Assembly (NCBI GenBank): GCA_964034945.1
Contig: OZ035960.1
Span: 83,514,148 to 83,578,147, forward strand
Length of the DNA: 64,000 nt
Direction of reading: 5' to 3'
Source: Chrysopilus asiliformis
Lineage: Eukaryota > Arthropoda > Insecta > Diptera > Rhagionidae
Under the pieces are notes generated by a model. It made no database searches and had not been told where the DNA came from. It was given only the letters and a program-made list of their open reading frames with translations. The translations under genes were made by a program, and so were the position numbers. Below are positions 13,001-25,000 of the stretch, piece by piece (position 1 is the stretch's first letter; each line of letters begins with the position of its first letter).

Positions 13001-16000
13001 ATCATATTTTTAAAATAGCAAAGGAAGCATCGCAGTGCCTAGGCTTCCTGGGACGATGCAAAAAATATTTCGCACCAGTCGACGTCCTTAACATTTACAA
13101 GAGCTACATTCGACCGAGACTCGAGTACAATTCGCACATTTGGGCTGGAGCCCCAAAAACTGTCCTCCAACTGCTGGACCGAATCCAAAAACGTGCGATC
13201 CGACTAATTGGAGACAAGTCTTTGACAGATTCATTACCGTCTCTCGAGCATCGTCGCTCTGTTGGAGTACTCAGCATATTCTACAAATATTTCAATGGGA
13301 AATGTTCTACCGAAATTTCCCAACTTATTCCTCCACGGTATATTTTCCCTAGACCCTCTCGTGCAGCTGCACGTGCGCACGACTTCTTCCTTGAGCCTCC
13401 CCGCTTTCGTACAGTAAAGTTTAGGGGTTCCTTCATTCCGCGAACAACAAGACTTTGGAACAATTTACCATCCGATGTATTCCCCCCGGACTATAACCCG
13501 CAGAAGTTCAAGGAAAACATAAATCGGCATCTCCTTTTGTCCTTCCAACCATCCCGAGCTGTGCTTCGGCATTAAAGGGTCTTCCCCTAAGCTCTGGCTG
13601 GATCTATAAAAAAAAAAAAAAAAAAAAAAAAATGAGGGGTACCCTCCCTAATGGTACATTTTTGCCCATTAACGAACTTAGCCTTGCATTTTACGAAAAA
13701 CAAATCTGCGTAAAATTTTAAGTCTAGCTCAGCCCGCAATCCGTGCCACAGACGGACAGACAGACGGACATGCAAAATTCAATTTTTTTTTATCATTCTA
13801 AACACACTGGTGTAATTCATTTTTGTGTGTGATAACGGGATCTTGGCGTTACAAACGGTAAGGCAAATCTAATATAACCTTTGGTTTCACCATACGGGTA
13901 TAAAAAGAGAATTTTTAAAAGAATCTAGTCTAACATGAAAACTGAGACACCGAACTTAAAACGAGTAAACCGGACTTAAAACGATATAAGTTCTGAACTT
14001 ACACCGAGCACCCATCGAACAGGTTGGTCTAAGTTCTGAAGTCAACATTTCAGTCCTGAACTTATACCAGCTTTTTCTTGGTGTAACATTTTGGCAGAAC
14101 AAATTTTCTTATCTAACCCAACTTTTGAGACAGATTGTGAATAAATAAAAATGTCTGATAAATTAAGGATGGAAAATCCTACCACATTAGTAGGACAAGT
14201 CAGGGGAAATTTACCTTGTTGAATGTATCTGTACAAAAGAAATTGTAATAATAAAGTATACTCTGAACTTACACCTAAGTGCTTGTAAAAGGCATTAGAA
14301 TAGCAGGGGTTCCTTGAGGGACTAAATGAGCAAATATATGTTGAGTATGATTAATTCATCCATATATTATAAAGCTTAATCATAAAGGTAATGCTAATGT
14401 CAATGTTATAAGATTTTCTGGTTAACAGTATAAAATTCGGTGTAAGGTCGGTGTACATATCGAACAGAACTAATAATTATGTTTCTTTCGTTTTTTATGT
14501 TGTTGTATGTAATGATAATAGAGGAGTCCCACGATTTATGGCGTTTTTGGTCCCGCCAAATTGCGGTATTTTGCAGCGTATATCAAAACGTTGTACATTG
14601 AGATCGCGTAACTCAAGAGATGTCTGTGATTAAAGTACAGTGGAACCCCGAGGACTATGGGGTGGAATAAAAAGGTCCCTAATTGTTCGGTCGTTAACAA
14701 GAACTTTAACTCTCAGGGATCTGCGAAAAAAATCATAAGAGGAGCGGGTGTGCCTAAATTGCAAGTTATGTAATTCCACAGTAATCTTTTTCTGTAAATG
14801 TCCAAATTTTACGATTCGTTCCTTCAACTACTTACCATTAAACTCAGTTTCGTTGCTCACATTAATCCAGGCAGTTTCTTTTTCTTCAGGAAAATAATAT
14901 GCTAATTCTTCATCGTAAAGAACTGGATATTTTTTAATCGTGTCCACAAGTTTCTCGATATTCTGACGATTATATCCATACGGAATTTTTCTAGTCGTTT
15001 CTTGAATTTCCCGTAAAAAGTTAATTTTTTCTGAAAATTGCCATGGTGGCAAATACCCTTCACATCTTTTTTTACAGTTTTCCCGGATATCATAAATTTG
15101 TTTCAACAATTTCCATTGTTTCTCACATTCACACACTGAAAATAAATCAAAATATTACGTATTTTTCAGTTAATAGATATTAAAGGTTTTTTTCTTGTGA
15201 TTTTTCAGTTTTTCTTGCTTTTAAAATTGGTTAGTGTGGACTTTTGTTTGGGATTTATAATCGGAATTACAAGTTGTAAATGAATTAAGTTCATTTTCGA
15301 TAAATATATAAAAAATATTGTAAAATTGTAAAATCCGTCTAAATATAGCGTTTCTGTCTTGCCTCCCCTGGGAGGATCTGATCACTGTCTGGTAAGCTGT
15401 TCATTTTCCACCGAAAGGCCTCCTAAAAATACAATTAAAGCCCCGCGTAGGACTGTTTGGCATTTTAAAAAAGCCAACTGGGAGAGCTTGAACCAGTATT
15501 TTGCAGCTTACAAGTGGTCTGATTGTTTCAGGGAAGGTGACGTTGACGTTGCGACTGCAAAGGTCACGAACGTAATCACACTTGGTATGAAGTCCTACAT
15601 ACCGTGCAGCTCCATTGTTGCAAGGTGTGACTCCAACACCTGGTTCACGAAAGCGTGTCGCGACGCCATCAAAACAAAAAAGACGGCGTTTTCTGAATTT
15701 AGGGGAAACCCTAATGAAGAAACTCGCTTGTCGTTTATAAACGCTCGAAACACCTCTAAGTCTGTACTACGTCGTGCCAAACATGACTTCGACCAAAAGA
15801 TGAAGCGGAAAATCTTAACCTGTCCGAAAGGGCAAAAATCCTTTTGGTCAATGGTAAAAGCGGTAAAAAACAATTTCACAAAATCTTCAACACCTCCACT
15901 AATCTGTGATAATGAAGTGGTTGTCGATCCCGTTGGCAAGGCGAACGTTTTAGCCGCGAAATTCGCAGCGAACTCAAGTCTCCCGGAATCCAACCAAGTA

Positions 16001-19000
16001 CCGCCCCAACCCACCATATCGGAGATTGTCTCTCCAAAACTTTCCATCCGCAAAAGACAAATAGTTAGAATTCTGCAGGAGATTGACGTGAACAAATCTA
16101 CAGGACCGGATGGCATTCCCCCCCATGTTTTGAAAAAATGTGCCGTCACCTTAGCTGGACCTCTTCGCTCCCTATTTTACCTCAGCTTCTCCAAGGGGAT
16201 CTATCCCTCTTCTTGGAAAGCAGCTAATGTCCAGCCCATTCCCAAAAAAGGTGACAAATGCGACCCCTCAAATTATAGGCCTATAACTCTGACTTCTGTA
16301 CTTGCCAAGGTTATGGAAACTTTAATAAATACCAAAATTACAAATTTTTTAGAGCGCAATAACATAATCAACGATCGCCAATATGGCTTTCGTGCGCGCC
16401 GCTCCACAGGCGATCTTTTGGTCTGCTTGACCGAGCGCTGGAGTAAAAGTCTCCATAATTTTGGCGAATCAAAAACTATAGCGCTGGACATCTCCAAAGC
16501 TTTCGACCGTGTTTGGCATAAAGCTTTGATGGCAAAGATACGAGCTATCGGTCTAAATCCTGCAATTTCCAAATGGATTGAGAGCTACCTTTCTGATCGT
16601 TCAATACAGGTTGTATTGGATGGTTATAAATCTGATCTCTTCAAAATTAACTCTGGTGTCCCTCAAGGCTCACTTCTGGCTCCTACGCTTTTCTTAATAT
16701 TTATCAATGATCTACTATCTCTCACACTCAATCCACTTTATTGTTTCGCTGATGACAGCTCCCTTGACGCATCCTACCATTTCAGTTCACCTGCAGAATC
16801 GAACGCCATTGCAGTTCGATCGAAACGCAGTGAGCAAATTAGATCTTTGAATTCTGATTTAAACACAATTCTGGCTTGGGGCAGAATCAACCGTGTGGAA
16901 TTCAACGCATCTAAAACCCAATCAATGCTGTTATCGATGAAATGCGAAAAATCCCCCGAAACGGTCGAATTTATGAGTGAGTCCATTAGTGACTCAAAAA
17001 ACATCAGAATGTTGGGCATCGAAATAAATGAGAAGCTCCAATGGAGTGATCATATTTTTAAAATAGCAAAGGAAGCATCGCAGTGCCTAGGCTTCCTGGG
17101 ACGATGCAAAAAATATTTCGCACCAGTCGACGTCCTTAACATTTACAAGAGCTACATTCGACCGAGACTCGAGTACAATTCGCACATTTGGGCTGGAGCC
17201 CCAAAAACTGTCCTCCAACTGCTGGACCGAATCCAAAAACGTGCGATCCGACTAATTGGAGACAAGTCTTTGACAGATTCATTACCGTCTCTCGAGCATC
17301 GTCGCTCTGTTGGAGTACTCAGCATATTCTACAAATATTTCAATGGGAAATGTTCTACCGAAATTTCCCAACTTATTCCTCCACGGTATATTTTCCCTAG
17401 ACCCTCTCGTGCAGCTGCACGTGCGCACGACTTCTTCCTTGAGCCTCCCCGCTTTCGTACAGTAAAGTTTAGGGGTTCCTTCATTCCGCGAACAACAAGA
17501 CTTTGGAACAATTTACCATCCGATGTATTCCCCCCGGACTATAACCCGCAGAAGTTCAAGGAAAACATAAATCGGCATCTCCTTTTGTCCTTCCAACCAT
17601 CCCGAGCTGTGCTTCGGCATTAAAGGGTCTTCCCCTAAGCTCTGGCTGGATCTATAAAAAAAAAAAAAAAAAAAAAAAAATGAGGGGTACCCTCCCTAAT
17701 GGTACATTTTTGCCCATTAACGAACTTAGCCTTGCATTTTACGAAAAACAAATCTGCGTAAAATTTTAAGTCTAGCTCAGCCCGCAATCCGTGCCACAGA
17801 CGGACAGACAGACGGACATGCAAAATTCAATTTTTTTTTATCATTCTAAACACACTGGTGTAATTCATTTTTGTGTGTGATAACGGGATCTTGGCGTTAC
17901 AAACGGTAAGGCAAATCTAATATAACCTTTGGTTTCACCATACGGGTATAAAAAGAGAATTTTTAAAAGAATCTAGTCTAACATGAAAACTGAGACACCG
18001 AACTTAAAACGAGTAAACCGGACTTAAAACGATATAAGTTCTGAACTTACACCGAGCACCCATCGAACAGGTTGGTCTAAGTTCTGAAGTCAACATTTCA
18101 GTCCTGAACTTATACCAGCTTTTTCTTGGTGTAACATTTTGGCAGAACAAATTTTCTTATCTAACCCAACTTTTGAGACAGATTGTGAATAAATAAAAAT
18201 GTCTGATAAATTAAGGATGGAAAATCCTACCACATTAGTAGGACAAGTCAGGGGAAATTTACCTTGTTGAATGTATCTGTACAAAAGAAATTGTAATAAT
18301 AAAGTATACTCTGAACTTACACCTAAGTGCTTGTAAAAGGCATTAGAATAGCAGGGGTTCCTTGAGGGACTAAATGAGCAAATATATGTTGAGTATGATT
18401 AATTCATCCATATATTATAAAGCTTAATCATAAAGGTAATGCTAATGTCAATGTTATAAGATTTTCTGGTTAACAGTATAAAATTCGGTGTAAGGTCGGT
18501 GTACATATCGAACAGAACTAATAATTATGTTTCTTTCGTTTTTTATGTTGTTGTATGTAATGATAATAGAGGAGTCCCACGATTTATGGCGTTTTTGGTC
18601 CCGCCAAATTGCGGTATTTTGCAGCGTATATCAAAACGTTGTACATTGAGATCGCGTAACTCAAGAGATGTCTGTGATTAAAGTACAGTGGAACCCCGAG
18701 GACTATGGGGTGGAATAAAAAGGTCCCTAATTGTTCGGTCGTTAACAAGAACTTTAACTCTCAGGGATCTGCGAAAAAAATCATAAGAGGAGCGGGTGTG
18801 CCTAAATTGCAAGTTATGTAATTCCACAGTAATCTTTTTCTGTAAATGTCCAAATTTTACGATTCGTTCCTTCAACTACTTACCATTAAACTCAGTTTCG
18901 TTGCTCACATTAATCCAGGCAGTTTCTTTTTCTTCAGGAAAATAATATGCTAATTCTTCATCGTAAAGAACTGGATATTTTTTAATCGTGTCCACAAGTT

Positions 19001-22000
19001 TCTCGATATTCTGACGATTATATCCATACGGAATTTTTCTAGTCGTTTCTTGAATTTCCCGTAAAAAGTTAATTTTTTCTGAAAATTGCCATGGTGGCAA
19101 ATACCCTTCACATCTTTTTTTACAGTTTTCCCGGATATCATAAATTTGTTTCAACAATTTCCATTGTTTCTCACATTCACACACTGAAAATAAATCAAAA
19201 TATTACGTATTTTTCAGTTAATAGATATTAAAGGTTTTTTTCTTGTGATTTTTCAGTTTTTCTTGCTTTTAAAATTGGTTAGTGTGGACTTTTGTTTGGG
19301 ATTTATAATCGGAATTACAAGTTGTAAATGAATTAAGTTCATTTTCGATAAATATATAAAAAATATTGTAAAATTGTAAAAGAGTAGTTTTTTTTACTTT
19401 AGAGTTTCTAAGATTATTTTGACCATCACCTTTACACCCGTTTACCTTTACACCCGTCCTCGTCCCGCACCACCGCAAGGATTCAACTCAATATCTCTAA
19501 CTTTGTATAATCTAACTATGTAGGAGATGAGATTTGAGGGGATAAGGTGACAGAGGGGAGATACATAAAATCGCCTTCCTGGTTTTGTGCTGAACACAAC
19601 AAAAAATTTACAGTGGCAACAAACCAGATACGTTATCTACAACTTTCTCTTTGGAATGACCAAAATCGGTCAAGCTAATACAGCTAATAGCTGTATTTTT
19701 TTAATGATCCGATCCGAGACCCGGATTGACTCATACAAATTGATATCCCAAGTTTTATCGGGATCATGATCTGATTTGCTTTCTGAGTTAATGGGAAGTA
19801 AAAAATGTGTGTCTCAACTTGCGTTTTTGGTTTCATAGGTGTATGGATATTGAATACTATTTCCATCGCATTAGGGTTATCACCCGAAAAAAACTTAGTG
19901 GCGAGAAAAAGAAGCTATTCTATTCTAGCTGGTAATGACATGGGTTTTGCGATTTTAGAAGTTATTGCCACAGCATACGGTTTACAACATGGCCTAAAAA
20001 CAAATTTGAACCCACAATGATCCACATAAATCTTTTAAGCAGATCATTAAAAATTAAAAAAATACAGCTAATACTTAAAAACAATAGTTTTACCTTTGCG
20101 ATCGACGCTTGCAGCTACTTTTTGCCAGAGAACATTTTTTCGAGTAGTCGGTAAATTGCCATAAGTTAGATCTGGATATAATTTTACATTTCTGATTAAC
20201 GTATCCGTGAGAGAATCTGTCCAATCAATTGTTGAATCTAGGCACGATTGCATAAAGGTCATTACTTTTAGTAACTGTTGCTGTTCTGGCTTTTTATTGT
20301 TGTTCTCTTTTGCAATCATGTAACTCTTACTTAGCTTGAACCAAAGAACTATGCACTGAGTAACTTTGAGGAAAGTGATATGAATAGATATAAAATCTTA
20401 TTTTCTTGATTTTTATTTATTTTCAAAATACCTGGTAAATGTATTCGTTCTGCGATGAAACTCCATATACTTTCCTGGTTGTGAATTCCGACGATTGACT
20501 GCGTTCGTCTTTTTGAAATAATTTTATCATATAGAATTGGATAGTGTTTGATTTCCTCCAATAATTCAAAGGCACTTTGTGGATTTTCTTTGCATATGTT
20601 AATATGGCCAGCGACTGCGGTGTCAGTTGGATTTGCGTATGTACTTTCTGTATCTGCTGTAAGTGCTGAGCGTTCAATACTATAACATTTTAGGAAAGTT
20701 AACTTATGTTCTTATAATGATTTTAATTTACCTCTCTAGTACGACCGGATATAAAAACGCCATTTCCTTAATGACAGCTTGAACATCGACTCCAGGGCCT
20801 AATTCAAATATTGGCACTTCTTTTGTCATTGTTTCAATGTATTTGAATCTTATTTGTTTCCAAAATTCAGCGCATGTCGTACCTATTGATAAACCACATA
20901 AGTTAAGTTTGTTTATTTGGAATGTACACAGCTTTTCACCCTTTATTATCCCCTAGATAAATAAATTTGAACAACACATTTTTCTTAAATTTTTACTGCA
21001 AGATTCATTCTGTATATTAAATCTAATATACCCTATATTATACATCTGTGGTCTATAAGTCGATTTTCATATCAAGCCAAAAATACCTGTCTTTGTATTA
21101 CTAGGCAAAGCCTATATTACTAGATAAAGCATGATAAAGCATATAAAGCATACAGCTTATGAAGCTGAAGGACCTGAATTCGTATATTTCCTTGGTATAC
21201 AGTACAGCTTCTTAAGCTGTGTGCTTCATCATTTATAGCTACACTGACACTACAGTTAAAGTACTTCTTTTGAATTACCTACAAAAAATGTTGCGCAATT
21301 TTTTCTAGTATTTCTCAAACCGGCACGCAAAGTATAGGGCATCAAAATCTGGCGATAAATATTTTATTGATTTTTTGCATCTAATATGATCTAAACAGTT
21401 GTAGTAAGTTAATTTTTGCTGTTAATAATAAATTCATCGGCTGATGTTTTAAAATTTTAAAAATTGATTTATTTTTTGTTACAAATTAAATTGCAGCAGT
21501 GTTACAATAGTTGCGTTTTTTAATGTTCTGAAGCAGTTCAGAACTAGGTTTCCATACAAAATCCTGCACCACCTTTTCATCTCGGACAGGTTTTGGAACA
21601 AAGGGAAATTTTATACGGTAATGTACGGTAATGAAATGCTGCTAACTTCAACGTAATAATTTTGACATTTTATTTTCAATTGAGGGTTTTTTTTTGTTGG
21701 TGGTTAGTAGATCCTGAGTGACAGTTAAATAATTTTAAACATGGGAGTTAGCGAATCGTGAGTACAAAATAAAATTAAAAGTACTTTTTTCAAAGATTTT
21801 GTTTTAAAGTGTACGCCGTATATGGCAGCATAATGAGACTAAAGCGCTGCTCGATTGTTACTCTCGCAGAAAAGAAGAATTTGAAAATCTAAGAAGAAAG
21901 AAATTTGTCTTCCAGAATGTGCTCGAAGAGTTCATTCATTCATTTTAGTCAGTACAAAATAAAACCAAAATAATTAAAGGTGTGGTTTTTTTTTAAATAT

Positions 22001-25000
22001 ATGTTGCTCGAATGACAATTTCGATAGACGCAACGTAAAACGAAACGAATTAACTTCGCATTTTTTAACAGAAGTTTCGGATTTAAATGAATTATTTTCC
22101 CTATATATGTCATAATTTGAAAAAAATCCAACAGTAACGGCCTACTGATGTAACCAACGTGAAGTTATTTGCAATTGAATTCGATGAAATTTCCCATTTA
22201 CTCTGGATCGTTTTTTTAATGTTTTATGTTCTAGAACATTAAAAAAGCGTTCTAGAACGCAACTATTGTTATTGCTTGGTTTCATAACAAAGTCATTTGT
22301 GACAATAACAAAAAAAAGTCATTTTGTGACAATAACAAAACATTGGGCACTTTTTCCACCACTGCTGGATAACCTATTAAATAAATATGTCATTATGTCT
22401 TACGTCTTAGGCACAAGGTCGCTGACAGATACTTAACATATAGATAAAAATGATCCAGGAATTGTGTAACCAACTTTTAATATCGTCCCTTGAGTCTTAT
22501 CATGTATGAAACGCCAAAACGTAGTTTTGAGATAATCGACTTTTAAACTTTGAGGGGAAATTACAGTTCGATAGAGCAGCAGATTTTCGTCGCAGCAATA
22601 TTGTGAGAGTAACGTGATTTTCAAAAATTTCGTTTTCAAAACGACGTTGTATCATCTCAGGTGATGAATAAAAAATCTCAGTATGGAATATGGCACAAGA
22701 TTGCGCTGAAATAAAAGTCCGTTTAACTGTGGATATGAAGCGTAAAATTGATTCTTTTATTTTAATTTCTGTATGACATCCATCCATATTAAAATTAAGA
22801 CCAAATGGGGCGTCTATCCTGTATGGACATTTGTCTGTACCCAAAACTGGGGACGGTACATTACCCTAAACAAATTACCCAATATATGAAAAAGACGTTC
22901 AAAAAACAGGTAACTTTTTTGACTTGAATGGGCGGAGAAAAGGATTAAGAAGAAAAACCAAGTAATACAAAATGAAATACGTTCCTTTTACTTTATTGCC
23001 CATTCTGGATATTTCAACACAAATAGTAAAACGTTATATAACACACCATCCACACCTGCTGGAAACATTAACAGAACTGTTAACAGAAATGTCATTAGAA
23101 AATTTTGTTGTGACGTAGATGGGCTGTTTCTGGCATGACATTTCATTTTCAGAAATGACGTTAAACAGTAAACAATTGAGAGTAGTAAATATGACGATCT
23201 CTGTGATTTCACTTTTTCTTCAAAATTTCCTCACTAAAATGAAATTTGGCTCCAGCTGCTCCCACGATGCCTTTTTCAAATAATTTATTTGTAAAAATTA
23301 CCTTTAAACGGTATTCGTTTATAAAACGGAACGTCTCTCTACGTGAAAAATTACAATCCGCCATTTTAAATTCACGAATGTCAAATTTCCGTTAGCAAAG
23401 ATGTCAGCAAAAACTGTCTGACTTTTCTGTCGTAACAACTGACATTTCAATCTTCACTAGACCTAATATCAGATGTAACAGCGACAGTGACGGCATTCAT
23501 GGCAGGTGTGGATTGCTAGTAAGAAAAAAGTGATATTACGCCTTAATACAGGCAGAGAAGGCAACGCACGAGTTCAGTTCAGAATTGCTTTGTTCCATTG
23601 TCTACCGAAAAAAAACCTACTAGAACTACCGTTGGGGTCAATTCAATAATAAGCCAATCAATAATAAGCCAATTTCCTTTAGTTGTTATTGAAAATGTCT
23701 GAGTACGCTTAGAAAAAACTTTAATAATGTCAATAGATTCCAGCAAAATACAATGAAGAATTTTTAAAGAAACAATGTCAAGAAGTGATAAAGTCCAAAA
23801 ACTATTACGACTAGAATTAGAGAAAAATTTTATCGTTGTGGGGTCAAATTGACCCCAATGGTAGACGGAGGGTTAAGCGGCGACTTTTCGTAAGTATAGG
23901 CGAGAGGAGGGGCCACTGCTTCCCTCACTTCTCTCGCCTATACTTAAGAAAAGTCGCCGCTTAAAGTTGCCGTGTGTAACATAGGCCATTTGCTGCGACA
24001 ACTGAGGGTGGGGTGTGGGGTGCAGCTGTTTAAAAGTGGATGTTTTTTTAATGCAGCTATTATTTAGCTATTTAAAAACATGCACCATCGTTACTAAAAC
24101 CTAACTTTACAATTTCAACTTATGGCCAGGTTTTAGGGATCAATACTTCTCTGCGCGTCAGTTAAATTTTCCTAACTTTTCATTTCTGCCATCGTTATTG
24201 CCATCCCTGTAAGCAATAAATACATGAAAATTACCTTTTACTTTTATATTGCTCCCAATTATATTCCAAGTTTCAGAACAAGCTTGATATATTTCTTTTG
24301 TTGATGTTGTGTGGTTTGAGATTCGCTCATATATAATGGGATATTCTTGTACGGCACGCACAAATTCTCTGCTATTGTTTAACAGCATTTGATAAGCACT
24401 ACTAAAATGATTAAATTAAAAAAGAACATTAAGTTTTTATCCTGAAAATCAAATTCTAATGGTTTTTTTTATTATTGAAATATATATAGTCATTAAATTT
24501 CAATATTTGTACCTAATTATTTCAATTAAACATTTTTAAATAAATTAATAGGCGCGACAGTCAATATAATATAACAGCCAATTAATATACAATAAAAAGT
24601 ATTAAATTGGCTGTTATCAGCGTAAAATAATACTAACTGTTCATAAACCAGAGCAACATAAACGGGATCATTTTTTGCACCTTTGACACAATTTTTTATG
24701 CTTGGTGTAAAATATTAAATTTTGCTAAATATATGAAATAAGCAAAAATAAACCTAGTGAGGTTAGCAATCCGCATATATTTGACAGTTTCGAATAATTT
24801 TTTGTTTAAAATTAAAAACAGTGTTGAAGTGATTACAATCTGTAGTGCTTAGTATTTCAAATTATTTTGTAATTAGTGTAAGCAATTAGAATGATTTCCA
24901 AAAAGACGAAATATAAAAAGTGATAAAATATGAATGAAAATGTGGATATCTTTTGTATTTTTACTATACCCGGGAAAATATGCGTTCATTATTTGGAGCA

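Larger units (their letters stand above)
11285..15332. repeat. 4048-bp tandem duplication, unit 1
   Basis: Sequence matches 15333-19380 at a constant offset of 4048 with no difference in the stretches I compared. It contains LINE A from within the endonuclease to the poly(A) tail, a half family A repeat and MADF exon 16'. At the junction, AAA is shared by both edges (11283-11285 and 15331-15333). Confidence 0.92.
15333..19380. repeat. 4048-bp tandem duplication, unit 2
   Basis: Second unit. It begins abruptly in the middle of the LINE A endonuclease and ends at 19380, where the intron continues with new sequence (AGAGTAG). It carries MADF exon 16. Confidence 0.92.
20883..24234. other. 3.35-kb intron between exons 13 and 12
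   Basis: Holds small decayed DNA elements (about 21505-22277 and 23600-23964, listed separately) and short palindromes such as the AGCTT-rich stretch at 21140-21220. No exon of the MADF gene is needed here, because the frame joins directly. Confidence 0.5.

Noticed and set aside
19805..20020. A 71-codon plus-strand frame with a hydrophobic start
   Set aside because: No homology, lies in an intron, and length is within chance expectation.
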